Shown: positions 1 through 9,500 of the stretch, piece by piece
How the letters are laid out: each line of letters opens with the position of its first letter
How positions within the stretch are numbered: the first letter of the stretch is position 1
Source of the DNA: Lepidostoma basale
Lineage: Eukaryota > Arthropoda > Insecta > Trichoptera > Lepidostomatidae
NCBI GenBank assembly: GCA_022606425.2
Contig: JAHDVF020000726.1
Span: 434,001 to 498,000, forward strand
Direction of reading: 5' to 3'
DNA: 64,000 bases
The notes under the pieces: model-generated
Database searches by the model: none
What the model was told of the DNA's origin: nothing
What the model saw: only the letters and a program-made list of their open reading frames with translations
Translations under genes and position numbers: made by a program

Positions 1-120
1 GAGGACCTGTTGGTGGACGTGCGCTGCTCATCATATGCAGATTTCAAAAGAGCCGCACAAGACAGGAAAGAATGGAAGAGAAGAATAGAGGAAATTGCTG
101 CAAACCAATCCCAGGATTGA
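1..120 (+). mobile_element. RTE-C LINE, 3' end of reverse transcriptase ORF
   Basis: An open frame covers the last 39 codons of an RTE-type reverse transcriptase and ends in TGA at 118-120. It is nearly identical to the 5680-5797 copy (EDLLVDVRCSSYADF, then AAQDR and EEIAANQSQD). The 'AQDRxxW' block is the usual C-terminal signature of RTE/BovB-like LINEs. The copy is cut by the window edge. Confidence 0.8.
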
Positions 121-137
121 AACCAGAGAAGAAGACA

Positions 138-585
138 ACATTATACCAGGAACGCATTAGAGATGGTTCGACATTAGGAAGACAAGATGCTTTCTAAAGT
201 CGAGAGTATTTGTCGCCTGAACGTACACTTTCACTAATATGAAAGACGTCGATATCCGAGGAGACCGCGTTTAGCAGATTAATTGCTCTTCCCACCGGTG
301 TCACCAGAGGCAGGTTGGTTCTGGCGGCCGGTAGGTAAAACAATCTGTGCTGTCGCTGCCGGAGATATCTATCAGGGACAAAAATACCAACATCCTCCAG
401 CACTGCCGAGTTCTCGAAATATCCCCTGATTAATCTAAATAAATGGGTTATTAGATGCCCATTTCTTCGAAGCTATAGAGAATTGGTTCCGAGCATTCCC
501 AAAAGAAATACCGTGGGATAACTACGGATAACTACCATACACCCTCATGTAAAAATATCTTGGAATTTTTTCTGAACCCCCTCCG
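138..585 (-). mobile_element. Jockey-like LINE fragment (family J), 5' truncated
   Basis: Read on the minus strand this is the end of a non-LTR reverse transcriptase ORF with 'FVPDRYLRQRQHRLFYLPAA' and 'LPLVTPVGRAI'. It matches the copies at 15396-15975 and 24145-24570. It has frame breaks and no catalytic part. It starts abruptly at about 585, as expected for 5' truncation during target-primed reverse transcription. Confidence 0.75.
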
Positions 586-587
586 AT

Positions 588-1045
588 TGAATAATATAGT
601 GTAGTTCAAACGTCACCAAAAATATGCCACTCGTGGTATATGACGTATGGAACATAAAAACGGTTTTTGCTTATAGTTTCTGCTTTATGTTCAAACCACT
701 TGGCACCTTTGTAATAACCTTCAATGTAGTATTGTTGTTTGACATTTCTAGGGTTAATAATACACAAAGAGTATGAAAGCGGTAGAAGTTAATTATAAAC
801 GTAAAGGCTGAACGCAAAGTAGATTAAACAAAGAACGGGTTATTAGTTATAAACCAATGGCGATAGACATTAGATGGAGAACCTGTCGAGAAAGCTGAGC
901 AAAACACCATTAGTGCAGTACAGACTATAGCAAAATGGAACTTATTAAGTTAACATCGAGTGAAATCTACATTATAAATTTAATACAAGAGAAATCTAAT
1001 GCCATTATCAAACATCAATAGAATACATTTCTAATATTATAATAC
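588..1045. other. Non-coding AT-rich stretch, partly repeated
   Basis: No gene is seen. The first 60 bases (GATTGAATAATATAGTGTAG and following) recur at about 27148-27210, so part of this is an unclassified dispersed repeat. The remainder is AT-rich with no recognised feature. Confidence 0.5.
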
Positions 1046-1049
1046 AAGA

Positions 1050-1143
1050 AAGACAACCTTCGCGGCAGAGTAGCAAGAGCTATGACTGCCACACCAAAGC
1101 TCCAGGCTTCGATTCCCGTACGATGGCAGTGTTATTGTCACAA
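1050..1143 (+). mobile_element. SINE1 (tRNA-derived) head, truncated
   Basis: It carries an A-box-like GGCAGAGTAGCAAG and a B-box-like GGCTTCGATTCCC, followed by GATGGCAGTGTTATTGTCAC, as in the better copy at 35617. The body is lost where a CR1-type LINE starts. Confidence 0.65.
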
Positions 1144-1378
1144 CTTCTTGGGGTCAACTTCGAAGCAGATCTCTCATTAAAAACCCAAATAAAACCCAGT
1201 GAGCGCCAGCTTCTTTCACCTAAGGCAGCTCAAAGCAATCAAAAGAAATATTCCCACTGATGCATTAAAAACACTTGTTAATTCCTTCGTCGTATCACGA
1301 CTCGACTATTGCAACGGCATATATGCCAACATACCCAAGAAACAAACGAACAAACTTCTATCCGTTTTCAATGCGGCA
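1144..1378 (+). mobile_element. CR1/L2-type LINE, 5' portion of a copy split by a Transib-like element
   Basis: The translation gives 'FLGVNFEADLSLKTQIK', then after a frameshift 'LKAIKRNIPTDALKTLVNSF', 'SRLDYCN' and 'FNAA'. This is the palm-to-thumb end of a CR1/L2-type reverse transcriptase. The ORF stops exactly where the CACAGTG terminus begins and resumes in frame at 4361, so it is the pre-insertion target. Confidence 0.8.
1374..1378. repeat. 5-bp target-site duplication CGGCA (left)
   Basis: CGGCA stands directly outside the left CACAGTGG terminus and again at 4361-4365 outside the right terminus. A 5-bp GC-rich duplication is what Transib-superfamily transposases make. Confidence 0.8.
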
Positions 1379-2084
1379 CACAGTGGTCCGGATTTGGGAA
1401 ACAGTGGACTTAGGAACCAAAGTCATTATTTCGATTTGAAAAAAATTGCTTGCTGTAGAAAATCTAATTTGTAACAATATTTGTCATGTTCAACTTTTCG
1501 TTATTTGGAGCTTAACATGGTTTAAAAAAATACAAACGAAAAAAATGTATGGAGTAAAATTGAATTATATTTTTTTCTCAATATATTTTAAATTGCTAGC
1601 AACGAAACTTTTTGTATATTAACGTATGTAATTAGTACTTTATGTTCATATTTTTTTCTTTCCAATATACTTGCTTGGTTGGCGTAAAATTGCAGTTGAA
1701 CTTTAAAAAAAAAAAATTATTTCACAACACAACAAATGTTTCTGCCAGAAGATTTGGTTGGGTGGTTATGATGCACAATTATTTCTTTATTACAAATAAG
1801 AAAACCAAAATTGCCTATCACCTCCAGTTTTTTAAATATTCTCCAAAAACTGCATTTTAAAGTATGAAAACCCATGCTTACAAATATAATGTTATTATAA
1901 TGGAGTGCTACATAATAATTTATTTTATGAATGAGTCGTTACTGCAGTTTTTAAGAATTATACGAAACAAATAAATAATTATTAACACCTTCTTTATGGT
2001 AATAATTCACCGTTATGACTTACTTGATGAATCATTAAAGGAATTTCCTGCACTTTCTGAGAATTATATGGAACAAATAATATA
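1379..2084 (+). repeat. Left terminal inverted repeat of Transib-like element
   Basis: The sequence from CACAGTGGTCCGG to about 2084 is repeated in reverse complement at 3654-4360 with only scattered differences (for example the T-tract and CTTTCTGA versus CTTTATAA). Its near-identity suggests a recent origin or gene conversion between the arms. Confidence 0.85.
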
Positions 2085-2275
2085 CAAAAATACTATTTTT
2101 ACCTGTTTCGTGGTAATGGTAGCGCGGCTTATTTGATGAATCATTATGGCAATTTCCTGCAGTTGCTAAGGATTATATGCAACAAATATAAAAATAGACT
2201 TATGAATACCCGTTTAATTGTAATGGTACCTTCATGACTCATTTTATGTATCACCATATCAATTCACCTACTTCT
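1927..2275 (+). repeat. Subterminal imperfect tandem repeats, about 100-110 bp period
   Basis: Related units begin near 1927, 2026, 2135 and 2245. Each starts with ATGAATCATTA-like sequence, continues with a TTTCCTGCAGTT-like block, then AATTATATGNAACAAATA and a GGTAATGGTA-like segment. The first two units lie in or across the inverted repeat and the others lie inside it. Such arrays are often transposase-binding sites; that role is inferred here. Confidence 0.6.
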
Positions 2276-2277
2276 TT

Positions 2278-2384
2278 CCGTATATAAAACACGCAGGAGC
2301 GCATTTTTGGGTTACTAGCTACTGAATTTTTGAAGAAGTAACATACCTTGAACTTGACCGCGACCAGAAAAGGGCCTGAAAATC
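2278..2384 (+). promoter_or_regulatory. Putative transposase promoter and leader
   Basis: A TATA box (GTATATAAAA) lies at about 2280-2289, roughly 100 bases before the ATG at 2385. No other promoter-like sequence is seen in the element interior. Confidence 0.5.
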
Positions 2385-3335
2385 ATGACTCGATTTGGCA
2401 CTCATATGGACATTTACACATTTTTACGAGAAGGAGACCTCAAGGACTACAAGCGACTCCACCGAGCAATTTTGAACTCCATTTCGCTTGAAATCTCACC
2501 AGAAGATTCTGAAGTGATATTGAAATTTGCAAGATATCTCACTGTCAACTTGAAGAGCAGATGGACCGCGGCCCACAGAATTCAAAACAAATTTATAAAT
2601 AAGCATTTGAACTGGTTGAAAGCAAGAATCCAGTGGCCTTCCTGCAATTCCGTAAATCTCGCCGAGATTTTTGAAGAAACCGAAAATATTGCAGAAACCG
2701 AATATTTAGAGCAAGAGGATCAATATTTAGCGGAATCTAATGAAATCATCATAGCATCTACATCTATGGCCACTAAAGATATGGGCACTTCTACAGAAGT
2801 TCAAACAAGAAAACCATTTGCAGACCTAGGGAACAAGCAGAAGAAAAGGCGGTCGGGTACATTGAGTGACTATTCGGAAGAGAAGTTAGCTTTTGCTTTG
2901 GTCACTAGGCTAAAATCGAATGGAAAAGAGATCCTTGCTCGCATTATTAATCACCTCTTGAAGAATCCTGACAAAGCCCCAGATGTCAAATCGCATTTAT
3001 TCGATAAGGAAAAGAAGAAAACAAATCAGGAAAACCAAGCTTTGGCTCTTACTACTTCATTAGATCTGTCAAAGTGGAAATATCTGACGTTAAGGGCTGC
3101 AATGTCAGATTGGAAGAATTCTCTGCAGCTTACTTCCTACCACAAATTATTAGAAGCTAAGAAGAGGTGCTATCCGGATGCCAAAGACGTTGAAATATCT
3201 GAACACGGAGCAAAAGTGAACTTGCAAGCACTTTTGGATTTGACTATTCAGAAGATCCTGCAAATTGTGGGAGACAAACTAGGTATTTCGAGTGGGAATC
3301 TGAAGCTACGGATCTTCAACACAAAGCAATTATAG
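2385..3335 (+). CDS. N-terminal part of Transib/RAG1-like transposase
   Basis: The ORF encodes 316 residues from an ATG about 100 bases after a TATA box. It has an acidic low-complexity region around residues 95-125, then 'KPFADLGNKQKKRRSG' (about 142-157) and 'LDLSKWKYLTLRAA'. Proteins with a 'KPFxxL(G/S)xRxKRR' block followed by 'CRPIKF' and 'MTMIDGKV' blocks occur in cnidarians and insects and look RAG1-like. Stops follow at 3335, but neighbouring frames carry 'VIWENPKPSSTFYCRPIKF' (about 3416-3475) and 'ELHMTMIDGKV' (about 3584-3616), so the gene is frameshifted. The DDE catalytic residues downstream are absent. It cannot encode active transposase. An unrelated transposase type is possible but less likely given the termini. 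Confidence 0.6.
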   Translation: MTRFGTHMDIYTFLREGDLKDYKRLHRAILNSISLEISPEDSEVILKFARYLTVNLKSRWTAAHRIQNKFINKHLNWLKARIQWPSCNSVNLAEIFEETENIAETEYLEQEDQYLAESNEIIIASTSMATKDMGTSTEVQTRKPFADLGNKQKKRRSGTLSDYSEEKLAFALVTRLKSNGKEILARIINHLLKNPDKAPDVKSHLFDKEKKKTNQENQALALTTSLDLSKWKYLTLRAAMSDWKNSLQLTSYHKLLEAKKRCYPDAKDVEISEHGAKVNLQALLDLTIQKILQIVGDKLGISSGNLKLRIFNTKQL

Positions 3336-3653
3336 GCACAAGAGTGAACTGACACAATTTGATGAGTCTTCGGTGTTCATGACGAGCCTTGTTCCTTTGA
3401 AGTTGGAGTCGAACAATGTGGTCATTTGGGAAAATCCGAAGCCATCTTCGACGTTTTACTGTAGGCCTATCAAATTCCAGTTCGCATTTGACCATTGACT
3501 TTGTCAACCAAGAAAATGCGGCAATGAAGGAAGAAATACGTAATTTGGTTGCATCAAAATGCGGTAATTACGAAATTACTCATGAGCTGCACATGACAAT
3601 GATAGATGGCAAAGTAGCTACTATTATTACAGATACTCCATCCGCAGCAATTT
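3336..3653 (+). pseudogene. Frameshifted continuation of the Transib-like transposase
   Basis: Two blocks of the family survive in different frames: 'ENPKPSSTFYCRPIKFQF' and then 'NQENAAMKEEIRNLV' and 'HMTMIDGKVATIITDT'. At least two indels or stops separate them from the main ORF. The reading is cut off at the right inverted repeat, just before the position where family members have a zinc-binding CxxC. Confidence 0.55.
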
Positions 3654-4360
3654 TATATTATTTATTCCATATAATTCTTATAAAGTGCAGGAAATTCCTT
3701 TAATGATTCATCAAATAAGTCATAACGGTGAATTATTACCATAAAGAAGGTGTTAATAATTATTTATTTGTTTCGTATAATTCTTAAAAACTGCAGTAAC
3801 GACTCATTCATAAAATAAATTATTATGTAGCACTCCATTATAATAACATTATATTTGTAAGCATGGGTTTTCATACTTTAAAATGCAGTTTTTGGAGAAT
3901 ATTTAAAAAACTGGAGGTGATAGGCAATTTTGGTTTTCTTATTTGTAATAAAGAAATAATTGTGCATCATAACCACCCAACCAAATCTTCTGGCAGAAAC
4001 ATTTGTTGTGTTGTGAAATATTTTTTTTTTTTTTAAAGTTCAACTGCAATTTTACGCCAACCAAGCAAGTATATTGGAAAGAAAAAAATATGAACATAAA
4101 GTACTAATTACATACGTTAATATACAAAAAGTTTCGTTGCTAGCAATTTAAAATATATTGAGAAAAAAATATAATTCAATTTTACTCCATACATTTTTTT
4201 CGTTTGTATTTTTTTAAACCATGTTAAGCTCCAAATAACGAAAAGTTGAACATGACAAATATTGTTACAAATTAGATTTTCTACAGCAAGCAATTTTTTT
4301 CAAATCGAAATAATGACTTTGGTTCCTAAGTCCACTGTTTCCCAAATCCGGACCACTGTG
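3654..4360 (-). repeat. Right terminal inverted repeat of Transib-like element
   Basis: Reverse complement of 1379-2084, ending CCGGACCACTGTG at 4360 and followed by CGGCA. Confidence 0.85.
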
Positions 4361-4888
4361 CGGCAGCACGACTTATAAAAGGTGTTCCAAAAAACTCGCA
4401 TATTTCACAACATCTAAAAGATCTTCATTGGCTCAAGTGTCCTGAAAGAATCCAGTATAAACTATGCTGGACGGTTTTTAAAGCGCTTCACGGAATGGCA
4501 CCAGCCTATATATCTGAACTTTGTGTTGCTGATAGCCCTAACTTGCGGCAATCTACGCTTCGATCAGCAAACTCCTCGGCAATAGGCAGATTAGTTGAGC
4601 CAAAGCGCAACCCCCGGACAAATTTCGGAGATCGGGCCTTCGCAGTGGCAGGTCCGTCCGCCTGGAATATGCTTCCTGCACGCCTCAGATGCATTGACAA
4701 TCCGACAGACTTTAAATCTCACCTAAAAACCCACCTTTTCAAAATATCCCATAAAATGTAAACAACGGTTATCTGATTGCTGGTGTCACATGCAGCTCTC
4801 ATGACTAAAAACATTGTCAAAGCGCCCTTGAGGTGAGCTATTCACGAAAACGGCGCTATACAAATTAGCCTAATTATTATTATTATTA
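4361..4888 (+). mobile_element. CR1/L2-type LINE, 3' portion with (ATT)n tail
   Basis: The ORF resumes directly after the transposon ('RLIKGVPKN...LHWLKCPERIQYK...') and ends at TAA 4759-4761 with 'LRCIDNPTDFKSHLKTHLF', a C-terminal motif of CR1/L2-type LINEs. The roughly 125-base 3' UTR includes CGGCGCTATACAAATTAGCC and an ATT microsatellite tail. Sister copies lie at 7470-7890, 8903-9063, 17840-18045, 27794-28107 and 50955-51100. Confidence 0.8.
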
Positions 4889-5010
4889 CTGACTTTGGTC
4901 TGGTGAAGAATTCACGTGACAATAAAATGGTTATAGATTAGCTACCTATCACATGACTAAAAAATGGTACACAGTAATTGGGTTCAAATAATCTGTTGTA
5001 TACAACTGCG
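4889..5010 (+). mobile_element. SINE1 body fragment
   Basis: It holds GACTTTGGTCTGGTGAAGAA, TTCACGTGACAATAAAATGG and GCTACCTATCACATG, shared with the full copy at 35617, and ends near GGTTCAAATAATCTGTTGTA. The tRNA-like head is missing. Confidence 0.65.
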
Positions 5011-5139
5011 GAAAAAAACAAGAAAATTCCAGATTAAAAAAGTACAAGTGGCAACCCAGGAACTAATAAAGAAATTAATATAGGTACTTTAAATTGAAAC
5101 TATTATGAAAGTGTTATGAACAAAACAATGAAAGAAGAC

Positions 5140-5290
5140 TAAAATAATTTGAACACATGGAATGAATGAATGAAGAAAGAATGGTTAAAAAAAGTATTTG
5201 TTAACGATGAAAACGTGGCACGAACAAATAAATCAAATATTGAATGTCGGCCGCATGGGGAGTCGAAGAAATCGACGTGCATGAATGACA
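5140..5290 (+). mobile_element. RTE-A LINE fragment
   Basis: Degenerate sequence of the family, including GAACACATGGAATGAATGAA and CAAATATTGAATGTCGGCCG. It contains no intact ORF and is joined at 5290 to an RTE-C copy. Confidence 0.7.
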
Positions 5291-5309
5291 CAATATATTA
5301 ATGTTAGAT

Positions 5310-5830
5310 TAATATTAATAATAGAGTCAAATAAAATAGACCTAAAACTGAGAATACTCCTCATCAAGACCTATGTATGGAGTGTCTTGATGTACGGCTG
5401 CGAGACATGGTGCCTATCCGAAAGGGATAAGCGGAGACTAGAGGCTTTTGAGATGTGGTCCTATAGAAGACTCTTTGGAATTTCCTGGAGAGACCACATC
5501 ACGAATGAGGAAGTTCTTCAAGGAATCGAAGGAGGAAGGCACCTCCTCAGGACCTTGTCCGAAAGGCGTGCAAGATGGATCGGCCATGTAATACGTCAAG
5601 AAGGTCTCTTGCATGCCATAATGGAGGGTATGATCGAGGGGACAAACTCTAGGGGACGCCCACGCCGAGACTACCTGGAGGACCTGTTGGTGGACGTGCG
5701 CTGCTCATCATATGCAGATTTCAAAAGAGCCGCACAAGACAGGGACGAATGGAAGAGAATAATAGAGGAAATTGCTGCAAACCAATCCCAGGATTGAAAC
5801 CAGAGAAGGAGATTAATGTTGAGAAGAAGA
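5310..5830 (+). mobile_element. RTE-C LINE, 3' part of reverse transcriptase ORF
   Basis: The frame is open to TGA at 5795-5797. It shows 'KTYVWSVLMYGCETWCLSER', 'RRLEAFEMWSYRRLFGISWR', 'DHITNEEVLQGI', 'GRPRRDYLEDLL' and 'AAQDRDEWKRIIEEIA'. These are the thumb and C-terminal motifs of RTE/BovB-type LINEs. The catalytic FADD region is absent (5' truncation). The family recurs at 1-120 and 47150-47442. Confidence 0.85.
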
Positions 5831-5913
5831 AATCGGGTCGTGTCCAGGCTCAAATCCAAGTACACTGGATCAGGAACCAAGCGTTCTATCTCCTAGACCA
5901 CCACCCGATTTAT
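5826..5913 (-). mobile_element. SINE2 (tRNA-derived) head
   Basis: On the minus strand it reads GGGTGGTGGTCTAGGAGATA, then a B-box-like stretch and GGACACGACCCGATT. It matches copies at 28878, 54191, 48198 and 53285 but lacks the 3' body. Confidence 0.7.
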
Positions 5914-5914
5914 T

Positions 5915-6340
5915 AATGATTTAATCACCTTCAAATGTTTAAATGCCTTTTTGAAAGTGTTCTTATTAAGAAAATCGTGGGTTCAAAAATATGCTGCGTC
6001 ATAGACAAAAAAAAAGTCCGTTGCACTTATGACGTAATCCATTGTTTGTTTTTAGTTTCGTTATAACCAAGACATGTGCGTGGCGACAATTAGACAAGTA
6101 CCCACATTTGTTTTGTTCATGTTTTGAGTCTTTTATCTCAAGTGGACACCTGTTCTATTGTGATCCAATTAGAACAATCTGTCGGACAGAAGAAAATTAC
6201 AATTTTATACCAGTGTTAATCGCCTGATGGATACAAGATTCGATATCCAAATCGAATCTAATAATTCAAATTACTTATCCACGAAATATTAAAGAATTTT
6301 AAAGATAATTGTTTGTAAATAAGTGAAAGTATTTGTAAAG
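5915..6340. other. Stretch without recognised features
   Basis: AT-rich sequence. Short ORFs here have no recognisable motif. I see no gene. Confidence 0.4.
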
Positions 6341-6341
6341 A

Positions 6342-6915
6342 AGAAGGGTTAGAGCTGGAAACAAAATAAATGGTGCGCTCAAAGTCATTACCGCAAATAT
6401 AAATATATCGACTGAAGCAAAGATGGATTTCTAGTGCCGACCCTTATGTATGGAAGTGAAGCTTGGAGTTGGCAGAAGAAGGATGTAAGTAGGATAAATG
6501 CCATAGAAATGAGGTCACTAAGAAGAATGTGCTGAAAAACAATGTATGATAGAATATCTAATGATGAAGTAAGAAAGGAATGTAAGCGGATGAATGTGTG
6601 ATAAATAAAATTAAGAAAGAGTCACTAAGATGGTTTGGACATATGGAACGAATAGATGAGAGAAGAATTGTTAAAAAAATATATACAAGTTGAGTGAATG
6701 GAAAAAGAAGTCGAGGAAGGCCAAGGAAGACATGACCAAATTGATCAATTACTGAGAGGCGGCCATGAAGTAGGAACAATCTACGAGCGTGCATGTCACG
6801 ATGTGTGCATGTATTATAGAAGACGCGCAATAATTATGTCAGGATAGAACAGTGTGGCTACTCATCATTTTTGCCTAACCCTTCGCGGAAATGGCGTGAT
6901 AGTTGGTTAGTTAAG
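6342..6915 (+). mobile_element. RTE-A LINE copy, degraded, with GTTAGTTA tail
   Basis: It runs from GGTTAGAGCTGGAAACAAAA through 'PTLMYGSEAWSWQKKD'-like sequence to GGCGTGATAGTTGGTTAGTTAA. It belongs to the subfamily with 'VINKIKKESLRWFGHMERID'. It carries stops and frameshifts. Confidence 0.75.
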
Positions 6916-6955
6916 AAGTAGAAGAGAATATATATACATTCCACTTGTTTTTTAA

Positions 6956-6995
6956 TTTCGACCGGTTTCGGAAACCCGTTGCTATCTTCAGGTTT
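6956..6995 (-). ncRNA. Hammerhead-like motif (ACCGGT type)
   Basis: The minus strand reads CCUGAAGA (CUGANGA core, 6985-6991), an extra U, a weak stem II (AGCAAC/GUUUCC), GAAAC, and then the palindrome ACCGGU followed by C (a GUC site) at 6960-6962. Stem II has a mismatch, so activity is doubtful. Confidence 0.45.
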
Positions 6996-7465
6996 CAAAT
7001 ACGAGTACTACACGTAAAAAAATTGCATGTTCCATATTCCGTTATTTGAATTTTTAGATTGGAATGTGTATTCCAACCTGTCGGGGACAATGGCGCCCGC
7101 ACGTTACGCCCGTAATTAATTATGCCCGTTTGAGTCACACACATCACTCGTAAAGTATAATACAACAAATATATATACAATATATAATAAAAAAAATGTT
7201 AACAATGAGGAAAATACGCTTCCGGCATGGGCCCACGGTCAAGTCAACTACCGCCGGGTAATGCCTGACAAAAGAGAAGCGCGTTTTATTTTGTTTCGTC
7301 ACGCAGAACCAAAAAATGCAGAGCGCCATTTCGTCATATGACAGTGACTGGAGGCAAGAGAGGTGCCTCTACGCGTGGTGTTACTATAACAACCGGCGCC
7401 CTTGGAAACGACACACAATCTACCAAACCTTTTACGGCCATCCATATAATATACAAGAGCTTGCT
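6996..7465. other. Non-coding stretch beside the hammerhead-like motif
   Basis: It holds a moderately GC-rich patch (7080-7130 and 7200-7420) between AT-rich DNA. No gene is recognised. It is probably the body of the repeat carrying the motif at 6956-6995. Confidence 0.35.
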
Positions 7466-7469
7466 TTTA

Positions 7470-7890
7470 ATAATAATAATAATAATAACATGCTAACTTA
7501 AAGCGCCGTTTTTGTGATGTAATCACCTCAAGGGCGCATTAAGACGTGTTTTAAATCTAAAAATCTAAATTTTCGCGATCGGTTAAAAGGTATAGTAGAA
7601 CAAAGTAAAAATGTTTAAATTGGGTATGAAATATGAAAAAGATGGGTTTTCAGTTTAGATCTGAAATCTGTCGGATCATTTATGCATCTAAGGTGTGAAG
7701 GGAGATTGTTCCAAGCTGATGGACCGGCTACCGCAAACGCTCGATCCCCGAAATTTGTACTAGGGCAACGCTTTGGCTCAACTAATCTTCCTATTGCCGA
7801 GGAGTTCGCCGAGCGAAGTGTGGATTTCCTTGTATTTAGGCTGTCCGTTATACAGAGTTCAGATATATAACTTGGTGCCATTTTATTCAC
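7470..7890 (-). mobile_element. CR1/L2-type LINE 3' end
   Basis: The minus frame 7890-7615 reads 'MAPSYISELC', 'SANSSAIGRLVEPKR', 'FGDRAFAVAGPSAWNNLP' and 'FRSKLKTHLF' to a stop. The 3' UTR follows and ends in (TTA)n at 7470-7488. Only the C-terminal tail of the reverse transcriptase remains. Confidence 0.8.
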
Positions 7891-7895
7891 TTACT

Positions 7896-8335
7896 TCCAA
7901 TAGCTAACTAACCATCACGTAGAAAGAATGGAACGCCACACTGTTCTGTCCTGACATACTTCTCTCGCTTCCTCTACATCCATACATCTTGTCATGCACG
8001 CACGTCGATTTCTCCGACTCCTCACGAGACCTACATTTAATATTTGATTGATTTGATTGTGCCACGTTTTCTTCGGTCTTCTTCTATTTCTAGCTCCGTT
8101 CACGTCGTTTACATACGAGTATACCTTCTTCACTATTCTGTCTTCACTAATTCTTTCCATGTGTCCAAACCATCATTATTTTGTTCATAACACTTTCATT
8201 CGCACCTCATTCACTTCTTATACTTACATTTGATACTCTATCATATACAGATTTACCGCACATTCGTCTTAGAGATCACATTTCTACTGCATTTATTCTA
8301 CTTTTTTGCCAGTTCCATGCTTCACTACCATACAT
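7896..8335 (-). mobile_element. RTE-A LINE fragment
   Basis: The minus strand encodes 'RRPKKTWHNQINQILNVG', 'RRNRRACMTRCMDVEEAREV' and 'CQDRTVWRSIL' near the 3' end, whose GTTAGTTA tail lies at about 7902-7910. The upstream part is degraded. Confidence 0.8.
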
Positions 8336-8449
8336 AAGGGTCGACATATAATACAAGTTCCAATAGCAATACAAGTTTTAACCCGCTTGATAATTTTCTT
8401 CCGAGCTCCTCGATCATGCGCCTTTTGCTCCCAACAGTCCGTTTCGCTT

Positions 8450-8893
8450 AACCCATGGAAGCGAAGCATGAAACTGGCAGAAAAAGGATGAGAGCAGAAT
8501 AAATGCGGTAGAGATGAAGTCCTTAAGACGTATGTATGATAGAACAATGTTCGACAGAACTTAGATGCTGATATAAAATGTAGAGCGGAATTATAAACAA
8601 AATTATTAAAGGAGCGTTGGTTCAGACATATGGAGCGCTTGGGTGGAGAAATAATGGTTAAGAAAGTGTACGTTAACGATGTAAATAGAGTACGGAGTCG
8701 AGATAGACCGAGGAAAACATGGCATGACCAAATTAATCAAATATAAAAGGTTGGTCATGTTAGAAGTTGGAAAAATCGACGCGCGTTTATGATCGTTGTA
8801 TGAATGTGGAGGAATCTAGGGAGATGTGTCAGGATAGAGTAGTGTGGCGTTCCATTCTCTCTGGTTACCCCTGCGGAGAAACGGCGTGATGTT
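8450..8893 (+). mobile_element. RTE-A LINE fragment
   Basis: It goes from CCATGGAAGCGAAGCATGAA to GAGAAACGGCGTGATG, with a broken frame throughout. The GTTA tail is replaced by a T-tract. The ~110 bases before it (8336-8449) are unassigned. Confidence 0.75.
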
Positions 8894-8902
8894 TTTTTTT
8901 TT

Positions 8903-9063
8903 AATGTTTAACTACAAAGTGAGCGTTTCAAGTGATAATTTTATTATCTGATTGCTGGTTTCAGTTACAGCTCCCATGATTAAAAAACATGTTCAAAGGG
9001 CCCTTGAGGCAAGTTATTCACGAAAATGGCGCTATACAAATTAGCCTAATTATTATTATTATT
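8903..9063 (+). mobile_element. CR1/L2-type LINE 3' UTR with (ATT)n tail
   Basis: It matches the 3' UTR at 4762-4888, including ATGGCGCTATACAAATTAGC and the ATT repeat. No coding part remains. Confidence 0.75.
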
Positions 9064-9067
9064 AAGC

Positions 9068-9378
9068 CAATAAGATGATAGCAGGCAAGACACTGAGAGG
9101 TCGCGTGAGGAACACTAGAATAAGAGAGATATGTGAGGTTGAAGATATTATAAGATGGAGCAGACAGCGAAAAAGGGACTGGTACGGTCATGTTCAAAGA
9201 ATGGACACCACCAGACTCCCTTATATTGCATTGCATAATCAGCCTCATGGGACTCGTCCTCGTGGAAGACCTCCTAAAAGATGGAAGGACAGCTGGGAGT
9301 CTACCTCACAGGAGGAGCAACACTTTGGAAAAAAGACCACATAGGTCTACAACAAGGAAGAAGAAGAAGAAGAAGATT
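9068..9378 (+). mobile_element. RTE-B LINE 3' end with (GAA)n tail
   Basis: The frame encodes 'AGKTLRGRVRNTRIREICEV', 'EDIIRWSRQRKRDWYGHVQR' and 'GTRPRGRPPKRWKDSWES', then runs into an AAGAAG microsatellite (9355-9375). Sister copies lie at 13107-13530, 52580-53140 and 54838-55270. Confidence 0.8.
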
Positions 9379-9379
9379 A

Positions 9380-9500
9380 TTAATGAGCTAACTATCACTA
9401 TGACTAGGTAGACAAAATTTGGGCGAAGGCGGCGTTTTGCCTCAGACAATCTATCCATGACAAAGGACATTGCTGATCGCAATATAGACACACAGTTACA
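9380..9500 (-). mobile_element. CR1/L2-type LINE scrap
   Basis: The minus strand encodes 'RSAMSFVMDRLSEAKRRLRP', aligned with 'RSANSSAIGRLVEPKRNPR' of the better copy. It is short and degenerate. Confidence 0.5.

Larger units (their letters stand above)
1379..4360 (+). mobile_element. Transib-like (RAG1-like) DNA transposon with about 706-bp terminal inverted repeats
   Basis: The element is 2982 bp and bounded by CACAGTGGTCCGG...CCGGACCACTGTG with a 5-bp CGGCA duplication, inside a CR1-type ORF. CACAGTG equals the V(D)J recombination-signal heptamer; Transib termini are known to resemble it. The inverted repeats run about 1379-2084 and 3654-4360, far longer than usual for Transib, with few mismatches. 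The central ~1570 bp holds a TATA box, a 316-codon ORF and a broken continuation. The C-terminal catalytic half of the transposase is missing because the right repeat starts there, so this is probably a non-autonomous deletion or fold-back derivative. The superfamily call rests on termini, duplication size and protein resemblance from memory. Confidence 0.72.

Noticed and set aside
1379..1425. A complete recombination signal (heptamer, 12/23 spacer, nonamer) in the Transib-like end
   Set aside because: The heptamer CACAGTG is exact, but neither 12 nor 23 bases further is there an A-rich nonamer like ACAAAAACC.
5285..5797. A 170-codon ORF as a host gene
   Set aside because: Reverse-transcriptase thumb of RTE-C; the first codons are joined RTE-A debris.
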